Below are positions 33,564-42,341 of a stretch of DNA of 50,035 nucleotides, piece by piece (within the stretch, counting starts at the first letter, position 1; each line of letters starts with the position of its first letter). The stretch is from Rhizobium sp. Root1203 (GTDB taxonomy: Bacteria > Pseudomonadota > Alphaproteobacteria > Rhizobiales > Rhizobiaceae): NCBI RefSeq assembly GCF_001424945.1, contig NZ_LMCW01000009.1, positions 1-50,035 of the forward strand, in the 5' to 3' direction. The notes below the pieces were generated by a model that was given only the letters and a program-made list of their open reading frames with translations, was not told the origin of the DNA and made no database searches. A program made the translations under genes and the position numbers.

Positions 33564-33588
33564 CCGAAGGTATCGGGAACACCTTGGT
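33564..33588 (+). promoter_or_regulatory. Paired boxes before the SDR-RidA-crotonase operon
   Basis: CCGAAGGT then, 17 nt on, ACCTTGGTACAATAT. The block from GGTATCGGGA to ACAATATC matches the pair at 43520-43544 closely. Distance to ATG 33760 is 171 bp, longer than at other sites. Confidence 0.65.
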
Positions 33589-33759
33589 ACAATATCGGGT
33601 CCGGATTTTCGGCGCGATTATCGTGGCAGAGCGGACGACGGCGCGGACCGCCGGGAAGCTCCCGGCCAATTTGCTGGATCAACGCATCACACGAGGAACA
33701 AAGCGACGACCGCCACCCGGCGGACGAAGGTTACCGGCGTCGCTGGAACGGAGGCAGGC

Positions 33760-34485
33760 ATGAGCGTGCACAAGACTGTTGTGATCACTGGCGCGTCGCA
33801 AGGGATCGGAGCCGGACTCGTCAAAACGTTCCTGGACAAGGGCTGGAACGTCGTCGGCACTTCCCGCAACATCAGCGAGAGCACGCTGTTCGATCGCGCA
33901 GGCCGGCTGGAGCTGATCAGCGGCGACGTCGCGGATCCAGAAACGGCCGAGCGGGTGGCGACGGCCGCGGTGGAGAAATTCGGTTCGATCGATGCGCTCG
34001 TTAACAATGCCGGGGTCTTCTTCACCAAACCGTTCCTCGAATACACCATCGAAGACTTCCGCCGCCTGTGCGCGACGAACGTCGAAGGATTTCTCCATTT
34101 CACGCAGCGCGCCATCGAACAGATGCTGCGCCAGAAATCCGGCGGGAGCGTCGTGACGATCACTTCGTCGCTGACGGACCATCCGATTGCCAGCGTGACC
34201 GCGTCGCTTCCAATGGTTACCAAGGGCGGTCTCAACGCGATTACGAAGAGCCTCGCGCTTGAGTTCGCCAAGGACAATATCCGCGTGAACGCGCTCTCGC
34301 CAGGCGTTGTCGACACCCCTCTTCACGCGAAAAACCCGCGGGCCTTCCTCGAATCCTTGTCGCCGATGGGGACTATCACCGCGGTTCAGGAGATCGTCGA
34401 CGGCGTCGTCTATCTGACGGAGTCCTCCAACATCACCGGGGAGGTGCTGCACGTAGACAACGGCGCACATCTCGGCAAATGGTAG
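33760..34485 (+). CDS. Short-chain dehydrogenase/reductase, atypical active site
   Basis: 241 residues, close relative of the SDR at 18961-19674. TGASQGIGAG binds NAD(P); NNAGVFFTKPF and the late GEVLHVDNG are conserved. The active-site Tyr is absent: the YxxxK position reads PMVTK. Lys and the upstream Ser (ITSSL) remain. First gene of a five-gene operon; its stop overlaps the RidA start by 7 bp. Whether it still reduces a carbonyl is uncertain. Confidence 0.87.
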   Translation: MSVHKTVVITGASQGIGAGLVKTFLDKGWNVVGTSRNISESTLFDRAGRLELISGDVADPETAERVATAAVEKFGSIDALVNNAGVFFTKPFLEYTIEDFRRLCATNVEGFLHFTQRAIEQMLRQKSGGSVVTITSSLTDHPIASVTASLPMVTKGGLNAITKSLALEFAKDNIRVNALSPGVVDTPLHAKNPRAFLESLSPMGTITAVQEIVDGVVYLTESSNITGEVLHVDNGAHLGKW

Positions 34486-34985
34486 TCGCGAGCGCTGAGG
34501 CGCGCATCAAGGAACTGGCGATATGCCTCCCGAAGGCGCCCACGCCGTTTGGCGCGTACGTCGAAGCGTTCCAATCCGGCTCGCTGCTGTTCCTAAGCGG
34601 CATGCTGCCGGTCGCCGGACATGTGCCACTTTATACTGGCCTTGTCGGCCGCGAGCTGTCGGTGGCTGAAGGTTACGACGCGGCGAGAGCGGCCTGCCTG
34701 AGTGGGCTGGCCGCCGCGCAGTCGCAGCTAGGAACGCTGGATAGAATTCGATCGGTCGCCAAGCTCGCCGTCTATATCGCCTGCCCCGCCGATTTCCGTG
34801 AACACCCCAAAGTCGCCGATGGAGCGTCAGAGCTGTTGCTCGACGTGTTCGGCCCGGCCCGGCTCCCTCCCCGCGTCGTCCTCGGCGTTTCCAGCATACC
34901 GCTTGGAATGCCCGTCGAGATCGAACTGGTCTTCGAGATCGGGCCAGCGTTTGCATCCCAAACCCAAGAACGGAGCCAGCCATGA
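34479..34985 (+). CDS. RidA/YjgF-family protein
   Basis: 168 residues, long for the family because of N- and C-terminal extensions. SGMLPVAG, the middle AARAACLSGLAAAQSQLGTL helix and VYIACPADFREHPKVADGAS fit the YjgF/UK114 fold; RidA proteins hydrolyse reactive enamines/imines in trimers. The typical ligand-binding Arg is expected near the PPRVVLGVSSIPLGMPVEIE strand and is present. Overlaps both neighbours (7 bp and ATGA), so it is tightly coupled with the SDR and crotonase. Confidence 0.86.
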   Translation: MVVASAEARIKELAICLPKAPTPFGAYVEAFQSGSLLFLSGMLPVAGHVPLYTGLVGRELSVAEGYDAARAACLSGLAAAQSQLGTLDRIRSVAKLAVYIACPADFREHPKVADGASELLLDVFGPARLPPRVVLGVSSIPLGMPVEIELVFEIGPAFASQTQERSQP

Positions 34986-35971
34986 ATGTCAGACAACCAA
35001 CCAGGACAAGCGCCATCGCGATGTCGTCGAAAGCCCTGACTGCGGCGGCGCTATTGCTGCTTCCGGCGCTCGCCCTATCCGGTCAGACGAAGGTCGCCGA
35101 AAAGGTGGATCGTGGTGCAGAGGTCAAGGCCGACCCAGGTCAGAAACATGCGCAGATCAAGGTGGACAAGCGCACGCCCGCCTACTGGCGTGTCACCTTC
35201 GACAATCCGCCCTTCAACATCTTCGGACCGGAGACGATCCCTCAGATGGAAAAAGTGGTGGCCGCAATCGAAAGCGATCCCAAGCTTAGGGTCGTTGTCT
35301 TCGACAGCGATGTGCCTGGGTTCTTCCTCACTCACTACAACTTTACGCCGCCTCTCGCCGAATCCACCGGCCTCCCCTCTGGCCCCACAGGCTTGCACCC
35401 CCTGCCCGACATGCTGGTCCGCATCAGCAAGTCGCCGGTCGTCTCCATCGCGCTCCTCCGCGGCCGCGCGACGGGCGTCGGAAGCGAGCTTGCTCTCGCC
35501 AGCGACATGCGCTTCGCCAGCCGTCAGAAGGCTATTCTCTCCCAATGGGAGGTGGGCGCGGCGCTCGTTCCCGGAGGCGGCCCGATGGCAAGGCTACCGC
35601 GGCTGATGGGGCGCGGCCGCGCGCTGGAGGTCCTGCTTGGATCCGACGACATCAACGGTGATCTTGCGGAGAAGTACGGATACGTCAATCGATCCTTCGA
35701 TGACGACAAGCTCGATCCGTTCGTTGACGCCCTCGCGACCCGAATCTCCGGCTTCGATCGCCAGGCGATCGCCGACACCAAACGCCTGGTCGATTTCGCG
35801 AGCCTTCCGAGCGATCCCGAGATCGCCGCTGGCTGGGACGCCTTCATTACTTCGGTCCAACGGCCGGCGGCGCAGAAGAACATCGGACGGCTGATGGACA
35901 TAGGGCTGCAGAAGGACCCGGACGTCGAGGCCAGGCTCGGACACTACACCCAAACTCTGGCCGACAAGTAG
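34982..35971 (+). CDS. Enoyl-CoA hydratase/isomerase-family protein with signal peptide
   Basis: 329 residues. An N-terminal export signal (basic start, then ALTAAALLLLPALALSGQ, residues ~18-35) precedes a full crotonase domain: VTFDNPPFNIF, then GRATGVGSELALASDMRFAS and GGGPMARLPRLMGRGRALEVLLG. Crotonases act on CoA thioesters, which are not expected outside the cytoplasm, so secretion implies a non-CoA substrate or another role. A paralog without the signal lies at 41206-42039. Starts with an ATGA overlap on the RidA stop. Confidence 0.85.
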   Translation: MNVRQPTRTSAIAMSSKALTAAALLLLPALALSGQTKVAEKVDRGAEVKADPGQKHAQIKVDKRTPAYWRVTFDNPPFNIFGPETIPQMEKVVAAIESDPKLRVVVFDSDVPGFFLTHYNFTPPLAESTGLPSGPTGLHPLPDMLVRISKSPVVSIALLRGRATGVGSELALASDMRFASRQKAILSQWEVGAALVPGGGPMARLPRLMGRGRALEVLLGSDDINGDLAEKYGYVNRSFDDDKLDPFVDALATRISGFDRQAIADTKRLVDFASLPSDPEIAAGWDAFITSVQRPAAQKNIGRLMDIGLQKDPDVEARLGHYTQTLADK

Positions 35972-36056
35972 GCCGAGGCGGTGCCCGCGCAAGGACTCGG
36001 CAGGTCGCGCGGGCATCAACACCCTTCAACGCAGTCAACGACAATGGAGAAGTCTC

Positions 36057-36605
36057 ATGCACAGCCTTGAAAACCAGATCGTCGATTCCAGCTTTTCGGC
36101 CATCATCAACGCGCCGATCGAGAAGATTGATATTCCGACATGGTGCTTTAACCTGCCCGAAAAGGAGTACCAGGGATGCTCGCCTGCCCACATCGCAGCG
36201 GGCTTCACGACGGCGGACGACGGCACGCGGATGTCGATAAATGTCGAGACAATCGGCGGCAGCCTGATGGTCCAGCATTACCATGAGACACTCGGCGAAA
36301 AGCATCATCTCATCCTCGACTCCGATTCAGACGTCTTCACGCCGAATGGCCGGGTCACCATCCACGTCACCTGGGAACTGAGTGTGAAGAAGCTGGATGC
36401 GAACCGCTGCGAATTCACCAACCGCGTCCAATCCTACGCGACCGACGAGATGATGGCGTTCCTCGATCGCCAAGGCATCCCGTTCGAACTCTTCCGTACG
36501 CAGCGTCAGCCGATGTCTATTGCCCACAACAAGGGCGAGACGCCGCTGTTCGCGGCGAGCATCGAGCGCGCGGCCCTGAAGAACTCCGCGACGAAGGCGG
36601 CCTGA
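36057..36605 (+). CDS. Conserved hypothetical protein (possible SRPBCC fold), 182 aa
   Basis: I do not recognise a named family with certainty. APIEKIDIPTWCFNLPEKEYQ, the VETIGGSLMVQHYHE strand and the VHVTWELSVKKLDANRCEFT segment look like a ligand-binding SRPBCC-type sheet. It lies 85 bp after the crotonase and 19 bp before the isochorismatase-like gene, with GGAGAAG before the ATG, so it belongs to the operon. Possibly binds the substrate or product of the pathway. Confidence 0.6.
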   Translation: MHSLENQIVDSSFSAIINAPIEKIDIPTWCFNLPEKEYQGCSPAHIAAGFTTADDGTRMSINVETIGGSLMVQHYHETLGEKHHLILDSDSDVFTPNGRVTIHVTWELSVKKLDANRCEFTNRVQSYATDEMMAFLDRQGIPFELFRTQRQPMSIAHNKGETPLFAASIERAALKNSATKAA

Positions 36606-36624
36606 ACCGGCCAAGGAGCACACC

Positions 36625-37260
36625 ATGACTGAACTATCCTTCGATAGGAGCAATACCGGACTCCTCGTGGTCGATCCGTACAACGACTTCATTTCCGAGG
36701 GTGGCAAGATCTGGCCGCGGATCAAGGAGGTCGCCGAGGCGAACAACTGCGTGCCGCACATGCTCGAAGTGCTGACCGCCGCACGCGAAGCCAAGCTTCG
36801 GGTCTTTTTCGCGATGCATCATCGCTATCGGGCTGGAGACTACGAGAACTGGAAGTTCGTGGCGCCGATCCAGCGTGCGGCCTGGCACCGCAAGAGCTTC
36901 GAATTCGGCACGTGGGGCGGCGAGTTCCGTGCCGAATTCGTCCCCGTGGCCGGTGAGGTCGTGGCATCCGAGCATTGGTGCTCCAGCGGCTTTGCCAACA
37001 CCGATCTCGATCTCGAACTGAAACGGCATGGCATCCAGCGTGTCATCGTGATCGGTCTGGTAGCCCATACATGCATCGAAGCCACCGTGCGATACGCCGC
37101 CGAACTTGGATACGACGTCACCGTCGTCAAGGACGCGGTCGCCGATTACTCGCCGGAAATGATGCACGCGGCGCTCGAGGTCAATCTGCCGAGCTATGCC
37201 AGCGCCATCGTCGACACCAAGGAGACCGTGGCGGCGATCGCCCTCACTCAGGTGGCGTAA
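36625..37260 (+). CDS. Isochorismatase-family cysteine hydrolase
   Basis: 211 residues. The catalytic Asp is in [10 protein letters not shown] (residue ~17) and the nucleophile Cys in [19 protein letters not shown] (~150). The Lys of the usual Asp-Lys-Cys triad is replaced: the aligned stretch reads [14 protein letters not shown]. This family hydrolyses amides or vinyl ethers; the specific substrate is unknown. Last gene of the operon, followed by a 13-bp hairpin. Confidence 0.85.
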   Translation: MTELSFDRSNTGLLVVDPYNDFISEGGKIWPRIKEVAEANNCVPHMLEVLTAAREAKLRVFFAMHHRYRAGDYENWKFVAPIQRAAWHRKSFEFGTWGGEFRAEFVPVAGEVVASEHWCSSGFANTDLDLELKRHGIQRVIVIGLVAHTCIEATVRYAAELGYDVTVVKDAVADYSPEMMHAALEVNLPSYASAIVDTKETVAAIALTQVA

Positions 37261-37281
37261 GCCGCAATCTTGCGACCACTT

Positions 37282-37310
37282 GCATCCGGCGGGCTTGGCC
37301 CGCCGGATGC
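37282..37310 (+). terminator. Terminator of the SDR-isochorismatase operon
   Basis: GCATCCGGCGGGC-TTG-GCCCGCCGGATGC, a perfect 13-bp stem with a 3-base loop, followed by agctcccttt. The T-run is weak, so it may act as a strong pause or mRNA end. Confidence 0.72.
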
Positions 37311-37462
37311 AGCTCCCTTTAAAAAGTAATACTATTTGCATTTCCAGGCTTGGCATGCCTCGCGCCGACGCCTATCTGAGGTCGAAAGCCAACCGGCAAC
37401 GGTTCGCGTCGAGCCTCCAAGTAAGTGGAGGACGGTATCGGCTCTTCGTTTCGAAAGGATCC

Positions 37463-39013
37463 ATGATGACACTCTCCGGCGACCTCCTTATCGGTGGCAC
37501 GAACGTGCGCGGCTCGGCCGCAACATTCTCCGCGATCAATCCCGCCAACGGCAGCCCCATGGAACCAAGTTTCGCGGGCGCCACCAAGGAGCAGGTCGAG
37601 CAAGCCGCGTCTTTGGCCTGGGCCGCCTTCCCGGTCTACAAGGAAACATCGCTCGAGGATCGGGCGCTCTTCCTGGAAGCGATCGCGGAAGGAATTCTGG
37701 CCATCGGGGACGAACTCGTCCTGCGAGCGATCGACGAGACGGGACTGCCGCGCGGCCGCATCGAAGGAGAGCGTGCCCGAACGGTCGGACAGCTCCGGCT
37801 CTTCGCGAAGGAAGTCCGCGACGGCGCTTTCCAGGAATTGCGTTTCGATCCCGCAGACGCCGACCGCAAGCCGATGGCGAAGCCTGACCTTCGGCTTCGC
37901 AACATCGCTCTCGGACCGGTCGCGGTGTTTGGGGCATCGAACTTCCCCCTAGCTTTTTCTGTCGCTGGTGGCGACACTGCCTCGGCCCTCGCCGCCGGCT
38001 GTCCGGTGATCGTCAAGGCGCACTCCGCCCATCCCGGAACCTCCGCGATCGTTGGCAAGGCCGTCGTCGACGCCGTCGCGGCATGCGGGCTCCCGTCGGG
38101 GACTTTTGCGCTTTTGTTCGACGCAGGATTCGAGGTCGGCCAGACCCTGGTCGCCGACCACAGGGTTCGCGCAGTTGGTTTCACAGGCTCGCGCCGGGGC
38201 GGCACCGCGTTGATGAAGATCGCGTCGGAGCGGAAGCAGCCGATACCCGTCTACGCCGAAATGAGCAGCATCAATCCCGTCATCCTCTATCCAAATGCAT
38301 TGCTGGTCCGGGGCGCGGAGATCGGGAAATCGTTCGCGGCCTCACTGACCCTCGGGGCCGGTCAATTCTGCACCAATCCTGGTCTGATCATCGCAATTGA
38401 CGGTGCGGGCCTCGACGCCTTCATCGAGAGTGCGGCGGCAGCGCTGGGGGAAGCGCCGGCTCAGACCATGCTGACAGGCGGTATCTGCGAGGCGTATCGA
38501 AAGGGCGTGGCAAGGCTGTCGGCGGTATCATCGGTCTCGCAAATCGCTTCGGGGAAGAACGGAACTGCACATCAGGCCTCGGCTGCGCTTTTTCAGACGA
38601 CGGCTGCTGCCTTTCTCGCCAATCCAGAGCTTCAGGAAGAAGTCTTCGGTGCGGCGGGACTGATCGTTCGCTGCCGTGACGACGACGAGTTGCGTAAGGT
38701 CGTCGAATCCTTGGAAGGTCAGTTGACCATCGCGCTACACGTAGATGCCGAGGACCTCACCGCCGCCTCCCAGATGGTCCCGCAGTTGGAACTTCTCGCC
38801 GGACGGCTCCTCGTTAACGGCTTCGGGACGGGCGTCGAGGTCTCCCCGGCGATGGTCCATGGCGGACCTTATCCGGCGACGTCGGACGGAAGATCGACGT
38901 CGGTAGGCACGTTGGCGATCTACCGTTTCCTGCGCCCGGTGTCCTACCAGGACTTCCCGGCAGACCTGCTTCCAACCCCGCTCAAGGATTTTTATGTCGC
39001 CCGTCGCGTGTAG
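37463..39013 (+). CDS. Aldehyde dehydrogenase (NADP+), ketoglutarate-semialdehyde type
   Basis: 516 residues. [20 protein letters not shown] (about 155) and [13 protein letters not shown] are typical of the NADP-dependent alpha-ketoglutarate semialdehyde/ALDH-FH group. The general-base Glu is in [11 protein letters not shown] and the nucleophile Cys in [10 protein letters not shown] (around 300). It oxidises an aldehyde to the acid in the cytoplasm. The frame is open from 37196, but tandem ATGs at 37463/37466 follow AAAGGA and match the family N-terminus. Separated from the upstream operon by its terminator. Confidence 0.9.
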   Translation: MMTLSGDLLIGGTNVRGSAATFSAINPANGSPMEPSFAGATKEQVEQAASLAWAAFPVYKETSLEDRALFLEAIAEGILAIGDELVLRAIDETGLPRGRIEGERARTVGQLRLFAKEVRDGAFQELRFDPADADRKPMAKPDLRLRNIALGPVAVFGASNFPLAFSVAGGDTASALAAGCPVIVKAHSAHPGTSAIVGKAVVDAVAACGLPSGTFALLFDAGFEVGQTLVADHRVRAVGFTGSRRGGTALMKIASERKQPIPVYAEMSSINPVILYPNALLVRGAEIGKSFAASLTLGAGQFCTNPGLIIAIDGAGLDAFIESAAAALGEAPAQTMLTGGICEAYRKGVARLSAVSSVSQIASGKNGTAHQASAALFQTTAAAFLANPELQEEVFGAAGLIVRCRDDDELRKVVESLEGQLTIALHVDAEDLTAASQMVPQLELLAGRLLVNGFGTGVEVSPAMVHGGPYPATSDGRSTSVGTLAIYRFLRPVSYQDFPADLLPTPLKDFYVARRV

Positions 39014-39024
39014 ACGATAAAACT

Positions 39025-39052
39025 GGAGCGGGGCGGCTAACGCCCCCGCTCC
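39025..39052. terminator. Bidirectional terminator
   Basis: GGAGCGGGGCG with CGCCCCCGCTCC, between the convergent aldehyde dehydrogenase and FMN-reductase remnant; followed by ccttgtcttg on + and preceded by taaaac on -. Confidence 0.7.
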
Positions 39053-39066
39053 TTGTCTTGCAGAGG

Positions 39067-39462
39067 TTAGACCTCTGAAGCCTTCGCAGCAATCGTGGCC
39101 TTCGCCCACCAGACCAGCGCGTCCAGCGCAGTCTTCGCCGACGGCAGCAGGTTGGCTTCGATCTCTTCGATCGGCTTGTTGCCGCCCATCGAGAACATGG
39201 CGAAGAAGTCGCTGCCGCCGATATGAACGGCCGCATGCGTGGAAACCATCTGCAGCTCGACGCCGATTCCGCGCAGATGCTCGAGTGCGCGAGACCCGCC
39301 CGCGGTGCCATAGGCGATCGCGGTGAACGGCTTGCGGGCCCATTCTACGTATGACTGGTCGAGGGCGTTCTTCAGCACGCCGGTGATCGAGCGATTGTAT
39401 TCCGGGACGACGCAATCCAAATTCGTTGCTGTAACCTCAAATCCCGGAGGCCATTTTGGCAA
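39067..39462 (-). pseudogene. NAD(P)H-dependent FMN reductase, 5'-truncated
   Basis: The 3' two thirds of a flavodoxin-fold reductase are intact: PEYNRSITGVLKNALDQSY (the flavin-binding loop), FTAIAYGTAGGSRALEHLRG and a C-terminal helix ending AKATIAAKASEV. The N-terminal FMN-phosphate loop (GSLR..S) is missing; upstream of LDCVV the sequence belongs to another, unrecognised frame ending in a stop at about 39475. Probably inactive. Confidence 0.72.
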
Positions 39463-40005
39463 GGGGAGCGCTCAGGTTTCAGCCGCATACTCGCCCCAAC
39501 AAGCCTCTGAGAGCTTTTCGTGGTACCTTGGGAAGACACGCGCCGCCTGGTCCTCGCGCGGGACGGCCTGGATCGGAATGCTTCGACGAAGCCGAGAAGA
39601 CTGGCGACGGATTTCGGCGGCTCCGATAATAGACGTGATACCCTTGGAAGATCGGGCACCACTCCCGAAGCAAACGGCTTAGCTCTCCATAGTTCATAGT
39701 TCGGCATGCCCCAGGACGAGGCCAGTCGGGTACGCCAGCCCGATCCCATCCAGTGCGGCGTCAACTGTCAGCCCGGTAATTGGGAGGGGCTCGGGTCGGA
39801 CTCTTGCCAAATGTTTCGAAAAATGCACAGCCCGACGGTCACCCATTCGGTACCTAAGTGCGATTAACTGTCTCCCGAGGTTTAGCTAACGTCCCTCCGT
39901 CACCTCGGACCCCGTGAACCTTCCCACGGCATCTCGAATATTCCGACCGCCGCGTTTGCGCCGGGCGGCCACAACACCTCTATGCTGCCAGATCGGAGAC
40001 AGATA
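39463..40005. other. Intergenic stretch with unassigned remnants
   Basis: About 540 bp. Minus-strand frames include a segment PRYHEKLSEACWGEYAAET with a stop, which looks like the C-terminus of a lost gene, but I cannot name it. No intact gene. A weak regulatory box lies at 39852. Confidence 0.35.
39852..39859 (+). promoter_or_regulatory. Weak box before the lactonase gene
   Basis: ACCTAAGTGCGATTA; matches the consensus in the ACCWWNGTNC part but lacks CAATA and a partner. 146 bp before the start. Confidence 0.35.
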
Positions 40006-40890
40006 ATGAAACCGCGTTTTACAATCACCCAAGTCATTTGGCTCGCGCTGTTCGCAACAGCACACGCCCCGCAATTGTCAGCGACGGAAGAAAAAAATCC
40101 CGGCGCAACGATCGATCGGCTTTATCGAGTCGACTGCGGCCATTCCCTGGCGAACGACGAGTCTGTATGGACGCCCGGCGAGAATAAGGGCAAGTCCATC
40201 GAATTCTCCTCGACATGCTATCTCATCCAGCATGGGAGCGAGTACATCATGTGGGATACTGGGGTACCCGAGACAGCGATCGGCGATCCGAAGGGCTGGT
40301 CGACACTTCCCAGTCTGATCGTCTATCATCTCGACAGGACGATCTCCTCGCAGCTTGCTCAAATCGGACTAAAGCCGTCCGATATCGACTACGTCCTCGT
40401 GTCGCATACGCACGGTGATCATATCGGAAACGTCGGTCTTTTTCCGGACGCGACAGTCGTGATGCAGCAGGCGGAGTACGAATGGATCAATTCGCCCCCA
40501 CCTTCAGATCCGAACCTCAACACTCTGGTTCAACTCGCTCGGAAGCTCCTCGGACATCCTCGCCGTCTCGAGCTTGTTACCGGAGACGTCGATCTGTTTC
40601 GCGACGGCAGCGTGAGATTGCTGTCCACCCCGGGGCATACCCCAGGCAGCCAGTCGCTGATGGTCCATCTGGGCAAGACTGGCTACGTCATCCTGTCCGG
40701 GGATGTAGCCCATCTAGAGGACAACTTCGAGAGAGACATCGTCCCCGCGCTGAATGTCGATAAGCCCGAATCCATCTCCTCCATGGACCGCATCAAGCAA
40801 ATCATGACCGAATACGATGCGCAGCTATTTATCAACCACGACAAGCACCAAGCAGACGAACTCAAGCTTCTGCCCGATTTCTACCATTGA
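40006..40890 (+). CDS. Exported metallo-beta-lactamase-fold hydrolase, AHL-lactonase-like
   Basis: 294 residues with a Sec signal (FTITQVIWLALFATAHAPQLSA, residues ~4-25). The di-zinc motif HTHGDH (SHTHGDHIGN, near 133), a later TPGHTPGSQS His, and LSGDVAH Asp complete the metal site. The group includes N-acyl-homoserine-lactone lactonases, so quorum-signal or lactone hydrolysis outside the cytoplasm is plausible but unproven. ATG 40006 follows GGAGAC; the frame opens at 39982. Confidence 0.87.
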   Translation: MKPRFTITQVIWLALFATAHAPQLSATEEKNPGATIDRLYRVDCGHSLANDESVWTPGENKGKSIEFSSTCYLIQHGSEYIMWDTGVPETAIGDPKGWSTLPSLIVYHLDRTISSQLAQIGLKPSDIDYVLVSHTHGDHIGNVGLFPDATVVMQQAEYEWINSPPPSDPNLNTLVQLARKLLGHPRRLELVTGDVDLFRDGSVRLLSTPGHTPGSQSLMVHLGKTGYVILSGDVAHLEDNFERDIVPALNVDKPESISSMDRIKQIMTEYDAQLFINHDKHQADELKLLPDFYH

Positions 40891-40938
40891 GACAGAATTG
40901 AGAATTTGACCTGGCGGCGCGAACGCTTCTCCGGGCGT

Positions 40939-41104
40939 CCCTCGGCGAGCGACAGGCGAAGAAGAAGCTACCGTTGCCCTGCCAGTGCGTTCGTTTCGGG
41001 GTTGCTGAGATAGCACTCCCCGGCCCATCCACCTCCGCCGGTGCGCGCGGTTACTTCGCGTCCGCGTAGGACCGTCTCCAATTCGCCCGGAGACGGCCCT
41101 TTTG
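40939..41104 (+). ncRNA. Third, diverged member of the terminator-ended element family (copy C)
   Basis: The 3' half aligns with copies A and B: GCACTCC, then GCCGGTGCGCGCGG, then the terminator stem CCGTCTCC/GGAGACGG. No consensus box lies at the expected distance upstream, so it may only serve as the terminator of the lactonase gene. Confidence 0.3.
41069..41104 (+). terminator. Intrinsic terminator, copy C
   Basis: CCGTCTCC, 9-base loop, GGAGACGG, then CCCTTTT. Ends transcription from the lactonase gene before the next boxed promoter. Confidence 0.8.
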
Positions 41105-41116
41105 CTTCGGATGCCA

Positions 41117-41141
41117 TGCCTGGTGGGCGCAATACCTTCGT
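41117..41141 (+). promoter_or_regulatory. Box pair before the second crotonase gene
   Basis: ACCTTCGTGCAATAG at 41134, with TGCCTGGT 17 nt upstream keeping the GGT half. 64 bp before the start codon. Confidence 0.62.
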
Positions 41142-41205
41142 GCAATAGGATTAGCCTCTCGCCCGCGATTAGATACCCGCCCAGCAGAGCCGCGAGGTAG
41201 TCTAA

Positions 41206-42039
41206 ATGCGAACCCAGATCGAATTGAACATGCCAGCACCAGGTTTCTGGCAGGCAACATTCAGCAATCCTCCCATAAACCTTGTCGACCCCACCACGAT
41301 CGTGGAACTCTCACAACTGATCGAGAAGCTTGAAAGCGAGCCCGATGTCAAAGTAATCGTGTTCCAAAGCTCGGATCCGGATTTTTTTCTTGCCCACTAT
41401 GACGTTCTCGTCGACAAAGCTCGAACAGCAGCGATGGTCCGAGGGCCTACAGGCATGCATCCCTGGCTCGACGTGCTTGTGCGGCTATCTCGCGCTCCCG
41501 TCGTTTCAATTGCATCTATTCGTGGCCGCGCCCGGGGCGCAGGCAGCGAGTTCGCTCTGTCCTGCGATATCCGCTTCGCTAGCGCCGAGAAGGCGGTTCT
41601 CGGTCAATTCGAGGTCGGCGTTGGCGCGGTGCCGGGCGGCAACCCAATGGCAAGGCTTGCAGGCCTTATGGGACGCGGCCGCGCGATCGAAGTCGTGCTC
41701 GGCGCCGATGACTTTCCAGGCGCCTTGGCGGAACGGTATGGATACGTAAATCGAGCAATTCCGGATGCGGACCTCGACGCCTTCGTCGACGGCTTTGCCA
41801 GACGGATCGCGGGATTCGACAAAGAGGCGATCGCAGACGCAAAACGATTCATCGACGAAACTTCCCTTCCCGATGACGATCTCTTCCCGCCCGCGCTCGA
41901 TCAGTTCTTCATCTCCACCAAACGTCCGGCAACGAGGGCGCGAATGGCGAAGCTTTTGGAAGCGGGGCTGCAGAAACGTTCAGACATGGAGCTAAATCTT
42001 GGCCAACGTCTCGCCTCCGACGGGGTCGGCGAACCGTAG
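41206..42039 (+). CDS. Enoyl-CoA hydratase/isomerase-family protein (cytoplasmic paralog)
   Basis: 277 residues, paralog of the exported protein at 34982-35971 but starting directly at the crotonase domain (FWQATFSNPPINLVDP). GRARGAGSEFALSCDIRFAS and GGNPMARLAGLMGRGRAIEV correspond residue for residue, and both share the ending MAKLLEAGLQKRSDMELNLGQ-like helix. The acidic catalytic pair of classic hydratases is not obvious. Own promoter box 64 bp upstream. Confidence 0.87.
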   Translation: MRTQIELNMPAPGFWQATFSNPPINLVDPTTIVELSQLIEKLESEPDVKVIVFQSSDPDFFLAHYDVLVDKARTAAMVRGPTGMHPWLDVLVRLSRAPVVSIASIRGRARGAGSEFALSCDIRFASAEKAVLGQFEVGVGAVPGGNPMARLAGLMGRGRAIEVVLGADDFPGALAERYGYVNRAIPDADLDAFVDGFARRIAGFDKEAIADAKRFIDETSLPDDDLFPPALDQFFISTKRPATRARMAKLLEAGLQKRSDMELNLGQRLASDGVGEP

Positions 42040-42241
42040 TAACGCTTCATAGGTCAGAGAGCAGAGGTCAACGCACCCAGCAAACCTGCTCCTCGCGCAA
42101 CCACAACAGGGCACTGCATGTCAGCGAAGAGGATGCGCTCGTGGCTCGTTGCGTCGTGCAAGAACCGATCGATCCCTCCAGAGTTTTTCGAAATCGCGCC
42201 TGGACGTTCTCGATCCACTTACCGCCTCCGCGGCACAGCAT

Positions 42242-42266
42242 ACCTTGGTGTCTGCGATACCAAGGT
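42242..42266 (+). promoter_or_regulatory. Paired boxes before the GlcG/HbpS-like gene
   Basis: ACCTTGGT, then exactly 17 nt on ACCAAGGTTCAGTAG; inner GGTGTC-TGC-GATACC. 75 bp before the start. Confidence 0.66.
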
Positions 42267-42341
42267 TCAGTAGCGGTCCGGTCGCTTCGGCCGCAAGCTT
42301 CACCCATTCAACTCGACTTAACCTGACTAAGGAACCGTAGA

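Noticed and set aside
33564..33588. LysR-type T-N11-A operator
   Set aside because: Some boxes contain T-N11-A spacing, but the conserved bases across sites are ACC, G at position 9 and CAATA, and no LysR gene is present in the window.
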